From the NCBI GenBank assembly GCA_029204225.1, contig CM055096.1:69275444-69339443 (forward strand): 64,000 bases of DNA, given 5' to 3'. A program made the translations under genes and the position numbers. This DNA is from Diphasiastrum complanatum. Its lineage: Eukaryota; Streptophyta; Lycopodiopsida; Lycopodiales; Lycopodiaceae. Positions within the stretch are counted from its first letter, which is position 1; the number at the start of each line of letters is the position of its first letter. Shown here piece by piece: positions 36,284-48,544 of this stretch. The notes beneath the pieces are model-generated. The model had not been told where the DNA came from, searched no databases, and saw nothing but the letters and a program-made list of their open reading frames with translations.

Positions 36284-36466
36284 TTGTTCCAAAAAGTGGA
36301 AACCTACCATACTGCACTAACAGGATTTCAAGAGAAATTCGATAAACTCAAAAGGACGACAACCATTGAGCTTGGCAAGGCAAAAGCTATTATTAAAGAT
36401 TATGAAAAGGCAATCGCTCAGGTGTTGGAAGCCGGGCCTCAAATTCCAGTTCCACTCATGTCGTAG
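36284..36466 (+). pseudogene. Continuation of the coiled-coil ORF
   Basis: After stops at 36119-36142 and near 36281, helical, Lys/Glu-rich sequence continues (TGFQEKFDKLKRTTTIEL, then AKAIIKDYEKAIAQVLEAG). It probably belongs to the same original protein as 35411-36121 and runs up to the edge of the minus-strand LTR. Confidence 0.4.
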
Positions 36467-36534
36467 TTCTCGCCTCAGCACCAGGAACAGGCAAGAATGG
36501 ATACATGATTCGATACAGGCATGGACCAGGGTGA

Positions 36535-37226
36535 TCTGAATCCAAGATCTAGTCAATCTAGCATCATAGAGACGGAGTTAGTTGTCACACATAGGTTCGT
36601 TCCCATGAGAGCGATAGTTTAGTTCAGATTTCAGCATGAATGGAAGATCTACATCTAACTCTACATCCATTAACACTACGATCCACAACAAAGATAGCTT
36701 ACTCTTTCTTTCTCTCTCTCTCTCATAAAAAGTAATAATAACACTCAATCCCAATAACATTCAGATCCAATAATTAGCAAAATCCAAAGAAAGCATGAGA
36801 GATGGAGAAGAGAAGAAGAAGAGCAAGGACATTCATCAATCCATTTTTGAAGAGAACCAATCTGCTTTATTGAAATGAGAAAATGAACATCAGGAACAAC
36901 TCGATTTGGTCCCTTCTTATAGTAGAGAGGATGACCTTGGCCTCTGAATCCTATTGGTCCAGTCTTGCCTCTCTTTTTATTCAAATTTAAAAAAGTGTGG
37001 GAACCATCAAAATTGGAGGGAAACCCAACTTTATTCACTAACTTGAAATTAGGCCCTGCAACATTAAAAGTCCCGCAAAAAGGCCTAAAGTCCTTTTATT
37101 GACTTTTAACTAATCAATCAAATAACTAAGTGATCATCGGGTTGGACTTACACACGCAGGGTGCCAAATCCCTCTCACTTATTAACCAGGGTTAGGGTTC
37201 CCTTGGGATCCGCAAACCCTCCAACA
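36535..37226 (-). repeat. 3' LTR of a minus-strand Gypsy element
   Basis: Read on the minus strand it starts TGTTGGAGGG at 37226, just after a polypurine-like GGTGGGGGATAC (37238-37227). It shares extended blocks with the plus-strand LTR at 27.5-28.0 kb in inverted orientation. The inner end, near 36535, lacks the last 40-50 bases seen in the other copy, so this LTR is truncated. Confidence 0.7.
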
Positions 37227-37314
37227 GTATCCCCCACCAAAACTGGTGGCGGTCCCCCGACACCTGCAATATGCAGTTATTGGGGACTTTTATTGGCTTC
37301 TCGTCGAATCTTGA

Positions 37315-38514
37315 TTAAATGGTACTTGCAAATCGTATAGGATAATCCTTCTTATAGTCACCTGGCTGCGTCAAAACTGATCCAATGGCGTATTTTGAAG
37401 CATCCGTATGAACATGAAATTCTATCGTCCAATCTGGAGAACACAGTATTGGTGCTGAAGTTAATGCTTTTTTTAATTTTTCAAAGGCTTCTAACGCTTC
37501 TACTGTCCAAATAGGAACAATAGTCAGTTTGTATATAGGTCGTGCTAAATCTGCAAAGAAGATAATAAAGATTCGATAGTAGTTCGCATGACCCATAAAC
37601 ACGTAAACTTCACGAATTGTTGCTGGCGGTGGCAATTCCACAATAACTTTGATCTTAGAATAATCTGTGGCAATACCATGTCTTGATATCACATGTCCAA
37701 GCACAACTCCATGGGAAATCCATATTTGACATTTTTCTGGATTAAGAGAAATCTGATATTTGCGACATGTTTCAAATACTTTTTCCAATCGATCCCGGTG
37801 GTCTGTATCTGTACTATGAGCTCCCAAGTCGTCCAAGTAAATTTCAAGGAATTTTTGCAAATAATCTTTAAAAGCAAATTGCATTACTCTTTGGAATGAA
37901 CTTGGTGCATTACAGAGTCCAAACGACATTACTTTGTAAGCATAGGTGTCCCATTCTGTTGCAAAAGCGGTTTTGTGACGATCGGTAGGTGCGATCTTAA
38001 CCTGGTTGTAACCACTAAATCCATCCAGAAAACTATAAGCTTCCACTCCAGCAAGGCGATCCAAAATGCTTTTAGTAAAAGGTAATGGAAAGTCCGCGTC
38101 ACTTTGTTCAACGCTTTGAGGTCCATAGATCCTCAATTTTCCATTTTTCTTAGGAACAATGACAAGCGGTGAAATCCATTCAGTATGCTCAATCTCATAA
38201 ATAAAATCGGCGTCAAGCAATCTTTGAAGTTCTTTCTTTATTAGATTCGCTACATTAGGATTACAGCGATTAAACTTTGTAACCTTTGGAACTGCACCAA
38301 GTACTAAAGGTATGGTATGTTCAATCACTGATGTCGGAATACCCTTCAAATCTTGATAAGTCCATGCAAAGCAATCTTGATACTTAATAAGTAACAAGCG
38401 GAGTGCTTGATACTGTTCAAGAGTAAGTTGTGATCCAACTTGTACAATCTTTTCCGGTTCTCCTGGCTCAACAAGATTCATTGGCTGCGTCTTAGCTGGG
38501 CCATTGTTGGGCAC
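37315..38514 (-). pseudogene. Gypsy reverse transcriptase and start of RNase H
   Basis: A 399-codon open frame, the longest uninterrupted RT in the window. It shows KYQDCFAWTYQDLKGIPT, TEWISPLVIVPKKNGKLRI, the first catalytic Asp in AYSFLDGFSGYNQVKI, LCNAPSSFQRVM, and the catalytic pair in EIYLDDLGAHS. The connection follows (FMGHANYYRIF), then RNase H start FHVHTDASKYAIGSVLTQPG. It breaks off within RNase H and passes into 3' flank and LTR, so integrase is deleted. A small local frame change after KLRI removes the usual DLKALNKVT, readable in another frame. Same family as 29.9-30.4 kb. Confidence 0.88.
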
Positions 38515-38599
38515 TTACAGGCCTCAAGGTATCAGAGTCAGTGCGTAGGTGGCTAAGGAATTCAGAAATCACTAGGTCGTATTCTTTGCTACCTAAGTG

Positions 38600-39200
38600 C
38601 TTCTGACACAACACCTCGCCTACAGTGACTCTAAAAGAAATGCATACACACCTCCGAGTGCATAGCCAATGAATTTCATCATGAAATATACAATGGCTTC
38701 AAATGCAGCATGGGTTGTCAAGTGCCTAAATGGCAGAAATCCCATGATTCCCTCCATCTATGTCAACCAATGTAGGGCTCACAAACCTTCAACAAAGGCT
38801 AAGTCCATAGAAGGATAATCAACTTCCAAGTACAATGGACTCGAAGTCCGGAAGGAACTCGAGCTCCTCCCGGCAAACGCACCACTGAAGGATTATAAAA
38901 CGACCTCCAAATAGGCTGTTAATCTAGAGGAATGCCAATGGAAGTCGTTCTATACCACGATTACAGCTCAAGTCAACATGAATTCTTGAGATTGACTTAT
39001 GTGAAAAATAATACTATCCAAAACTTCCCGACATTCATCAGTCCAAATGAAATGTTTGTTCTTTCCTAGCAATCTCACTAATGGAGAAATATGACGGAAA
39101 AGTAGTTGCTCAAGAATTTCCTATAATAGCTCACTCTTCCTAGGAAATGTTGCAACTCATTTGCAGTGATAGCCAACCAGTTTCCAAATGGGCATGGAGT
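38600..39200 (-). pseudogene. Second Gypsy RT fragment (connection region)
   Basis: On the minus strand LQHFLGRVSYYRKFL and PLVRLLGKNKHFIWTDEC can be read across one frameshift. This is the RT/RNase H connection of a Gypsy element of a different family from its neighbour. It overlaps the outer end of the inverted-repeat arm. Sequence below about 38,990 is probably more decayed element. Confidence 0.6.
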
Positions 39201-41615
39201 CAATGAGACGGTGTTTTGCTTAAACCGACAAATTATAATTTAGGGTTTGTGAGACATGCCCCTTATAGAGTGCGTATGGGTAGTTGTGTATACATTTCGT
39301 TTTAGCAAGAACGCAACTCAGCAAGAGCAGAGGGCTTGTTATGATTATACAGGAATTTGGATCTATGATCCTCTATCACTGCAAATGATTCAGAAAGATA
39401 CGTTGCCCAGAACAGGATATGAACGGATAAACAAATTACCAAGTCACAATGATTGGTTTCTGCACGGTAGTAGTCAAGTCTTCAAATGTTCTTCTCAAAC
39501 CACGTTCGTCAAGGTTGTAGACAGACAAACTACTGGGTATTTCAATGGCTTAAACAACCAACACCTTCCTTGTTGTTTGTGCGACAATTCCAGGGTAACT
39601 TGACAGCAAAAGATAGGGCTGCAGTAAACTAGCAGGCCAGGATAACAGGCCACACTGACAGAGTTGGCAATCGCAGGGCTGTAGTAGTGACAGCGCGGAC
39701 ACATAGGTCTTAAGCAGGGGCAACGGGCCACAGAAAAAAGGGAACGGGTCACAGTAGACAGGGCTCAGCGGGCCTTAGTACAGTCCACGGGCCATGAAGA
39801 GGTACTTAAAATCGCAAGCAAAGAATGGGAAGGAGGGCTTGGCCAGGCAACGAGGGTCTGGCAGATCCGAGCGTGGACAGGGTATCTACGGGTGCAGTTA
39901 AGGTGATTTACAGGCAGCGAGGAGGGAGCGGGGCAGGGGATCGACCTTCCAGCATGCAGGCAGGGTCGTTGATGAGAGATGGAGCAACGATCTGGAGCGG
40001 CCGTTCAAGAATAGACAACAGGCAGATCCGCAGACAAGCGATGGACAGGGTTTGGAGCTGTAGGCAGCAAGGAACGTGGCCAGACAGGTGAAAAGAGCCG
40101 CTCAGATGGCACGCAGGTACGATAGGCAGGGAGTGAAGAAGCAAGCGGGCTCCTAAATGGACAAAGCAGATCAGAGGAGAGAGCGGGGCTGGGCACAGCT
40201 CTACACAGACCGCAGGCAGGGTAGAAGGAGCCCGACAGGGTAGCGGATCAAGCAGGGAGACCACAGGTAGCAAGAATTGGGATGCACAGATCTGTTGGCC
40301 ACAATCCGAGGCAGCAGGAACAGTGATAGAAAATGGCAGAGAGGCCGTGATGAGCAGCAAAATACACAGGCTTACTGTATAAGGGATGATAGCAAAGTGA
40401 GAAAAGCTTTTAAAGCTTTAACTCCCAATGGCTGTCTTGCAGGATACCGATCTGCTACCAGTGATCTGTAAGGTGTTGAGAACTCTCAAATGGATTCTAT
40501 AGAAGGCAACAAGGGTTTCGGTCAGGTAATAACCAAATGATCATATAGGTGAACAGAACTCTGGGCAAACCATTCCACAGACAAACCACAGTTCTCAGAA
40601 AGTGAATTAGCACTAAGGCTAGAAGGGTTCAAACAATAAATAAACTTTTGTGTCAACATACAAGATAGATAGAATGTGATTTTCTCTCTCTCTGAGTAAT
40701 GAGTAATCATAACCAACTTCTCAGATCTTAATGTTTAACTGAACAGTCTGTTATTAAGCAAATTAAAAATCAATGATCCTCAGGTAAATGCTAAGCAACA
40801 AGCCCATAGTCTTCCACAGATCAAAAGCCTGCAACCACGATGTTAAAAGCCACAAGAACCAACACCAAATCTTATCCAACAAAAGAAATGATGATAACAC
40901 AGTGCTAGAGAACAAAGCAATGATTCAATAGCAATGAAATATAGGCAGTTTACAGCAAAGACCAACAAAGAAGTTAGAGTGTAAGGCACCAGGCAGATCA
41001 GCCTCTTCTCCTTTCCTCCTCCCTTCCAAAGTGAGCAGTGTATAATGATGGACAGCAAAATGAGAAAGGCTGAGAGAGGAGTGGGAGGCACATAAATGGG
41101 AGGTACCAAGCAGGGATCACACAGCCTTGCTTCTTCTCCTTCCCTCTTTCTTTCTCCACAAACTCTCTCTTTGCACCTAGTTTCTCTTTCTCTCTCTCTC
41201 AAAAGTGACAATGGCTAAATGCTACGTAGAGGCTGGCCCCTTCTAATGCTAGAGAGGGCTGAGGCCCAAAAAGGTGCACCTCTTCATGAATGGGCACCAA
41301 CAGGGGCTTTTTGGCAGTTGGGCCCAAACTTAAGGGCTGAGCCCCAAGTTTGGTTTTAAATTACAGTGGCCTACGGTGAATAAAACTGCCATTTAACTGG
41401 TTTTTAAGACGAACTGGCACCTCCTAGCCCCAACAGACCCGTGAACTAGGGGCATAGGCTTTTTTAGATAGATTTAAGTCCAGCGTAAATTAATAAATAA
41501 ACAGAGTTTCAATAAAAGTGCAACCGGCCATAATGGGCCATTTACGCATCGTTTTTTAATAGTTCTGCATCAGCGTAATAGCGCGCGGCGATGATTTTTC
41601 GTCGAAAATAGCTTG
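39052..41615. repeat. Left arm of a 2.6-kb inverted repeat
   Basis: This segment is the reverse complement of 54696-57286 almost throughout; many blocks are identical over tens of bases. The outer end carries a Gypsy RT piece; the inner end stops at AGCTTG (41615). The rest has no recognised protein, although short frames are shared by both arms. It could be a long LTR or a non-coding element present in two copies of opposite orientation. Confidence 0.88.
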
Positions 41616-42297
41616 GCGACCTTCACGGGTAAAGAATGGTCCCCATTCTTCGAACTCAGCATCTCAGGTTACAACAAGACCAATGGACCAACCAATAACA
41701 TCCTAGGCTGACCCAAAAGCCATACAACAACATGTCTTCAAAATGAGCAGCAACAGAATACCCCCCTAGACCGGCCAATAGCATCCTAGGTTGACCCAAA
41801 AGGGTTCCAATCAGCACAAGATCTTCATGAAAAACAACATCGCAGGTCCTGCCCTGCATACAAGGCTTGATAATACTGTAACACAATCAAATCACAATTA
41901 GTAGCTTAGTTCCATTTTAATCATCATTTAAAGTTCCAGTGCCTTATCCATTGGGCTATGGAGTCCGGTCACAGATCATAGGACAAATCATCATAGGGTT
42001 TCAAATTTTCACATATCATATGGAGTTCAGAAGCGCCAGGTGCTAAATTTGCAAAACCAACACGAGTGTTGGTTACCTCACGTTGTGGAATTATTGGTTG
42101 GGTAAAGTAGTAACTTATACTACCGGTCAGATTTATGGTTGGTCAAATTTTTCCGACCTTAGAGGCGAGATGGACTCCTAGGTCAAGACTCTTGTTTCGC
42201 TCTTGGCTTCCATTCTAAGGCATCTTTAGCTAGGGAGTTAGAGTTCAACACTTCAAACCTAGAGTCTTCAAGTTTCACACTATGGGTCTGACTCCTA
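41616..42297. other. Intergenic; diverged tandem block and tRNA-Arg-like fragment
   Basis: A pair of similar units (ATCCTAGGCTGACCC near 41700 and ATCCTAGGTTGACCC near 41783) is present. On the minus strand, around 41966-41930, GACTCCATAGCCCAATGGATAAGGC resembles the 5' half of a plant tRNA-Arg including an A-box; no matching 3' half or B-box follows. Nothing else is recognised. Confidence 0.4.
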
Positions 42298-42960
42298 CTA
42301 CACTGAGAGTCTTTCAACTAACATATCCACCCTCTTGTCTGGGTTTGACACATCAGGTAATAGGGGTAATATGCGACACACATAGTGCGTAGATAAACCG
42401 GTGTCAATTACAACTTTCTCATAGTGCTCTGCCATTAAGATTGCATCGTTCACATCGGCCGGACGTTTTTGCCTTATATGAATTTGTACATCAGGCAGTA
42501 ATCCACTTATGAAAGCATCCATTATTAGTTCAATCGGCATTTTATACGGGGTTATGTGCTTCTGCACAAACCAACCATGTCTATGAGCATATCTACTCAC
42601 AGACTCATTGTCATACTGCCTCATGGTTACCAAATGTTAATAAGCAACAGTTACATTCATCGTGGGTGAGAATTCATCCAAGAATGCCTTTGCTAGGGTG
42701 TCCCACGAGTCCAGATAATGATTTTCAAATATTTCAATATTGTCATACCAATTTCTAGCATGACCAATCAAGTATAATGAAAATAACAATTTCCAATCCT
42801 CGGGTTGTGAGAAGCCATCTAGGAAAGAGAAGTTCACAAATTTTTGTATAAAGATATCAGCTTTATCACCTCTCTCTCCATCATAGTGATCAATCTTCAA
42901 TAGGTAAACAGGCTTTGGTCTAACACAGAGGGAGTCACTAGCAACCAACACAGGTTGCAA
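42298..42960 (-). pseudogene. Gypsy Gag (capsid) with one frameshift
   Basis: Two frames (42960-42637 and 42633-42298) join into a typical retrotransposon Gag: PVYLLKIDHYDGERGDKADI, EDWKLLFSLYLIGHARNWYD, LDSWDTLAKAFLDEF, then YDNESVSRYAHR and IELIMDAFISGLLPDVQI. This matches the Retrotrans_gag family layout. No protease or RT follows on the minus strand. It is an isolated fragment lying inside the 13-kb spacer of the inverted repeat. Confidence 0.8.
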
Positions 42961-43331
42961 AATGTTCTGATTAGGTTGAACTTTTGATTTTCCACCTCTA
43001 AGTTTGAATGCTTAGGCTGGTTTTTTTTAAGTTCGCTTCTCAGTGAGTTCATGTCAAGTGGATGTTAGACTTAATCGAGTCTTGGGAAAATCGCTCTTTG
43101 AGGCGCCGACACTACAATTGCGAGTCCAAAGAGATCCATATACATAATATAGGTGGGGACATTGACACCAAGGTGGTGACATGTTTCGACAATCTGCGAG
43201 TAAATTCTTTGCGAGTTTTATTTACAAATGATTTCTAGAATTTCATGGCACGTGGTATGCTATTAGATATATAAGGATTTATATATAATCGTCTTCTATT
43301 AGATAAAAACTAATTTTGATTATACCAATAG

Positions 43332-43570
43332 ATTCTACATAAAAAATGGAGCAATTTTGCTTTTTGGACCAACTCAATTCGAGCAATAGTAAGAAAGTTA
43401 TGATAGTTAGGCTAGAAAACATATTCCTCTTGGAATCTAAAAGGGGTAGCATGCCAGCGTGCTACCTCTTTCAAGCTCCAAGAAAAAAAAAAATTAGCCT
43501 AAAAAGCTTTGAGAGGCCATAACTTTCTTAATATTGTTCGGATTGAAATGATCCATTTTTCATATAGAAT
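43332..43570. repeat. Long imperfect hairpin (foldback)
   Basis: Outer arms ATTCTACATAAAAAATGGA (43332-43350) and TCCATTTTTCATATAGAAT (43552-43570), middle AAGAAAGTTATG / CATAACTTTCTT, and inner GGTAGCA (43445-43451) / TGCTACC (43460-43466) pair with each other, so about 240 bp can fold back on itself. It is probably a foldback or MITE-like element, or a hairpin small-RNA locus. No target duplication was identified. Confidence 0.6.
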
Positions 43571-46500
43571 ATATATGAAAATATTTTATTATTTCATCAT
43601 CTCAAAATAAGCTTAATAGTTAAGTAATAGGCTCCATCTAGAACATACAATAAAAATAAAAATGATCAACGTTGATTTTATGATACCTATCATAGGCTTG
43701 GCCACATACCATCATGTTATTTAATGTATGGTCGTACATCAATCCTTGGCATTAGACAAAAAAAAATTAGCTTGATAAATGTAAAATTAAAGTGATTAAG
43801 TTTTTTGCGTTCTCAATGATATAGGATACTATGTACAATTTGTAGACAACATGATTTGCAGACATGTCTTTTAGCTAGTAAGAAAATAAACAACATGATA
43901 ATGAAGTGTACAAATAGATTTCCAAAAGCAAAGTAGAATAAATTTTAAAAAACTGAAAACAATGTAGTATGCCATGTGTTATCAATTTGACATAATTTAA
44001 AAACACGAAACTCGTAAAACTCGCAGATGATCTACTCGCAAAATGCCAAACCCCTGTGGGGACGACCGATTGAGCCATTGGCATGTGTCAATTGTGCACA
44101 TTGTTGTGTATCATTAAACAAGAGTTGCCTAGCACCAATAAGATTTAAAATGTGGCACCAAATTATCTAGTGTTCCATCCCGTATGACGAGATATTACCT
44201 TAGGTTAATTGTTGCACGCCTTCACAAGTATATAATATCTCTTCCAACAAAGTATCGCACCAAAGCTTTCTACAAGTTTTGCCCTCCACTATTTGGCTTC
44301 GAACTAAACGCTTCACTAAGGAATGATAGATTCTTTTACCATGCACTCCATAGTTCATTCAAGTATGACTACAAGTTTTTCTATTTGTGGATGTCATCCT
44401 TTGCATCCCCATTGTACAAGACATTGGGCAATTTTCCTCCTACGTTCGAATGACAATGATGACCAATAATTAGATATGAAGGGACATTGGGACTTGCATA
44501 AACAATCCACTCTTGGTTTTTAGTAGCCAATGAGTTGGAAACAAATGGCTTATTAAAGCCATTTGTAGGCAGTATTGCAAATGCTCATAATGAACTCCCA
44601 TAAAGGAGAAATCTACTTAAAAGGTTTCTTCAAGTCTATGAAAAACATTAAATGTTGTTCAACCCTTGTTTGTTGATACTCGTAAAGACCATGCTACCCA
44701 TAAAACTTTGTATTGTAGACTTTGAACTTAGAAAGTAATCTCAACTATATTTTTGACATATTATGAACTTTGAAAGTGGTCACCTACTTTTTTGACATAT
44801 TATGAAATCTTAAGTCAATAAATAAATGTTAACAAGAGCATTGTGCTCATAAAATTGGTTGTTAGAAAATTTGAGAGGAGAGATTATGACTCATAAAGAT
44901 GCATAAGCAAGACTCATAAATATTTAGCCATAAACCGGAGGCTCCTTTTACATCCTTATGCTTGGGAAATGTTATATTTGTGACTTTGCAAAATGACCTT
45001 AAATTTAAAATGAGGACTAATTTTAAGACCATTTTCATAGGTGTAAAAATCATGAGAAAGAAAATTTTAGAGTATGATAAGGTCACTAGAAATAATATTC
45101 CTCATTTATATATTGAATCAATGATAATGAGGTGATTCAAAATCTTAAATATATTGGTGTTGTAATCTCATTTTCACTTTTTTAACAAAAAAAAAGAAGG
45201 CATCTCACATAATAGAATTTGCGCCTCTCTTCATATTGTTTGAGTTTTTTTTACATGCACCTCCCGGATGCTAGAAGGTGCATGTTACCTTTTATGTTTT
45301 TTTTAGTTGCACCTCCCGGATGCTATAAGGTGCATGTAAAACTTTTTTACTTTTTATTACACTCACCTTTCACAATGAAGGTGACTCTGCATATATGATA
45401 TTTATTTATTGTAATGTGATTTTAGTTGTTCAAGGCTCTAATTTTTGTTTTCAGAAAAAGCTTTCAATTTGATGTGGTGTAAAACTGTGAGGTGAAACTG
45501 TGTGTCGTAAGGAGGGCTCGCTTTCTGAGGGCATATGCCATGCCCCGTTTCCATTCCATTGTCGTAATGGGTTTTTGGTGACTATTTTGCCCATTTTTGA
45601 ATAAATTAAAAAGCAGAACAGTCACCTGTTTTTTAAAAAAAAATAGTGTAGATTTTGCCTGCGTCTGCCACGTGGCAGCATCAGATTGGTCTCAAAATTT
45701 TTTAGTGTTGATTTTGCTTACGCCTGCCATGTGGCAACAAAGGATTGGTTTAAAAAGGGTCCAAAAATTCATTATGCAATGAAATGGGCCGGGCAAAGGC
45801 CATTTTGCCCGGTTCAAATTTTCAAAATATTTTAGGCTCGGGCCTAGTGTAAAAAAATTCTTCCTGAGAAGAATGCACTCTGCCAGGCTCATTCCATAAT
45901 ACGTCTAAATCCAGAGAGATCACGAGAGGGACTACTTGATCCTGTTGATGACGACGATGATGATAATGGTGGACGGTGGTGGTTGTTGTCGTTGCTGCGG
46001 TGGTGGTTGCTGCAGCAGCAGCAGCTGCAGCATAAGTGTGTACAGCTGATTTGCAGGACTTTTGTTGATCTTTGAGTTTATCTGCAGCTCTGTTCCTCGC
46101 TCATCACCTCATATATTCTTCTCATCAAACTTGAGCTGGGCGATTGGATTATTGTTTTGGTTTTGTTACATGGATCATGATGGATGATATAACAAAAGAT
46201 AAGAAGGAGCGTGTTTGACAGGTGGTACTAGGTAGGCTGAGAGCTGTGATCTGCGTTGGCATTTGAGTTTTGGATTTTATTTGAAAAGAGAAAGGGCTGA
46301 CGTAAAGACAGGGCTTCTTGTCAACGCGGCGTTCAACCACGGAATCAATTAGGGCAGGGCTGGGGTCAAGGGGCCCTGAGGGCGGCAAAGAGAAGGGCCG
46401 TGGCTGGACACAGAAAGCACGGAAATGGAAGGAGCTTGGAAAAAAACAAAAGGAAATGGGAGAGAAAGAGAGAGAGGGAGAGATCTTGACTTTTGTGTAT

Positions 46501-46827
46501 ATGTTCTAGTGAACCTGCAGTGCAGTGATGACCCATTGTTGCTCAATTTCTTCTCCATATAGCTCACAGTTGACTGTACATCCTCCTGACTCTTGATTTT
46601 GAAGAGGCTTTTCGTTAACTGGCAGCAAGGTTATCAACAGCAGGACTACGATTGACTTGAAATCCCTTCAAAATTTCACACCATCTTGCTTTGCAATCAC
46701 AGCGTGGGCGGAGGGGGTAGAGATACATATAATTATTAAACAACAAGCTGCTCGTGAACTAGTTCAGTGAGCGGGTGGTCTCAGCTGGGAGTAATAGGAA
46801 GCGGGAGGAGTGGGTTGGCTCATCACA
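43571..46827. other. Intergenic; small repeats; 5' flank of EGF-like gene
   Basis: No coding sequence is recognised. A duplicated mini-hairpin lies at 45253-45285 and 45308-45337. Diverged tandem units surround a G-box CACGTG (45669-45674). Trinucleotide-rich GAT/GGT/GCA sequence occurs at 45950-46030. The last few hundred bases are the probable promoter of the EGF-like gene; TACATATAATTATT near 46725 is a possible TATA region. Confidence 0.45.
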
Positions 46828-48544
46828 ATGGAATACCAGTTCCTCATACTTGTGCTGCTGCTTCATGTGATAGTGGGCGTGGGAGGGCAGCAGCCTCCTA
46901 TGCCTTTCTTCACAGGTGTGCATGCTACACCTATCTATATCTTGGCTCAGGGGGGCTAGCAGCAACATATTTTGAATAATACTTGTTCAGAGAAACGGAA
47001 AATCTGATGAGTTTCATCGCACGTGGCTATGTGAAGTCAGGTAATGTATGCAAGGATATCAACTGCCTGCATGGGAGCTGCGTCCAAGTGAATGAGCTGA
47101 TCCCCTTTCAGTGCCAGTGCGACAAAGGGTGGAAAAATCTCCTCAACATTTCTTTCCTTGGCTGCGGCATACCAAACTGTAAATATTCTCTCATCTCGCA
47201 ACTGTTTAATATCAGTAGTTAGACTTGGTTACTACGTGAATGCATATGCGTACTTACATTGAATTGGTTGCTGTTGTCAAAAAATAGGCAATTTCAATCT
47301 CAGTTGTGTGAAGGCAGTTACCTCTCCAGCTCCTGCTGCTCCTCCAGTTTCGTTCTCTTCAATACTGGACCGTGAGTAGAAGCTAAATTTTTTCTGCATT
47401 TCTTCATATATTTACAATCTCACGATCAGCGCCAGTCTCTGCTTTTATCGATGCTGCTGAAGCTTGTTGAGAATTATTCAATGAGATGTATTCTTTCTTG
47501 TAATGCAGCTTGTTGGTTGCCTGTTTGTGGGGAGGGGGGCGACTGTAGGATTACGAACAAGACCAGCCTGTTGCCTTCATATGTTTGTGACTGCTACAAA
47601 GGCTACTCCAACCTTTTCAATTCATCCTCTGCAATCTGTGCGCCAAATTGTAAGAAAATAAAGCTAAAACCAAGCTACCTACTGAGTTTCTTTTTGGTCG
47701 GTACTTGATACATCATATCTACCGAGAGAGAATAGCCTCATGCTCTCTTTTTTTATACACAGGCAGCTTGGGAGCTGATTGCAGTGATCTAGGCATTTCT
47801 GTAGGGCCTGGCTCTGCGGCTCCTTCAGAATCCTCCAATTCCTCAACCTCAAACCCAAGTGCAGGTACCACATCACTCTACAAGCTCTCCCCTAGCTTAC
47901 TATAGTCTTCTGACCTTCTTAGCTTGTGCCTCCAATCATTTTTTGAAACAGTGGTTAATTAAGGTAAAGATAAAGAATTTTTCTCATAATGTTAGAAATC
48001 AGTGTTGTCTGACCTGGATTTATACTCGCGTCAATACGTTCAAACTTCAACTTCAAATCTTGCTTCAATTTAAGTAAGGGAAACTTTCTGTGCTTCTAAT
48101 ATTGACGAAAGAGTTTTGAATGACTTCCTGTTTTTTCTCGCATGTTACTCCTCTTATTTGATCTGTTTTATATCAGTTTGGCGGTCAACTATGAACATTC
48201 ATTTTTATTTCTTATCATATGCGAAAGAATGTTTTTTCTTATCATATGCAGATATTGGGTTTTATCAGCAATCCATTGACTTAAAATAGCTTTTCCTGTC
48301 TGATGGCTTTACCGAGACTCCCGTAGGCTGACTACAATCAAGTTGAGGGTTGATTGGCACCATACATAGAGGAGCACTTCATGTCACACTGTTTTTGCAC
48401 ATTGTAAAAGTCATTTCTGCTACGGAAATGTACCACAAGAGTGAAACGTGTGATTCTTGCCTAACATGTGCAGGCTTTATTCTATCCATATTAAAGGGCA
48501 ACATGTTTATGATGGCATTTCCTTCACTGTTGCTGCTATGGTGA
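46828..48544 (+). CDS. Secreted Cys-rich EGF/Notch-like protein with GPI-type tail
   Basis: Six exons in consistent frame: 46828-46915, 47041-47178, 47288-47371, 47509-47649, 47763-47864, 48474-48544. All introns are GT-AG and in phase 1. The 207-residue product has a signal peptide (MEYQFLILVLLLHVIVGVGG). The first Cys-rich module is at about 33-82 (CKDINCLHGSC, CQCDKGW, GIPNCNFNLSC). An Ala/Pro linker (85-100) leads to a second module at 105-157 (CWLPVCGEGGDC, CDCYKGY, CAPNCSLGADC). A Ser/Asn/Pro-rich spacer and a hydrophobic C-terminus (about 195-207) suggest GPI anchoring. Layout matches a plant family annotated as neurogenic-locus-notch-like, whose role I do not know. Probable site: cell surface. 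The last exon, after a 609-nt intron, is the least certain. Confidence 0.82.

Noticed and set aside
39908-40360. 150-codon Cys/Leu/Pro-rich ORF in the inverted repeat
   Set aside because: The matching frame in the other arm is broken at different points, and composition follows the local CT-rich strand; not convincing as a gene.
40843-41211. 122-codon minus ORF in the left arm, also present in the right arm (55287-55472)
   Set aside because: Sharing is explained by the arm duplication. The frame is low-complexity at its start and shows no domain.
44530-44570. Short hairpin ACAAATGGCTT / AAGCCATTTGT
   Set aside because: An 11-bp perfect stem of this size is expected by chance in 64 kb; no further pairing around it.
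46318-46567. Charged ORFs upstream of the EGF-like gene
   Set aside because: Low-complexity GA-rich sequence in the probable promoter region; no splice or domain support.
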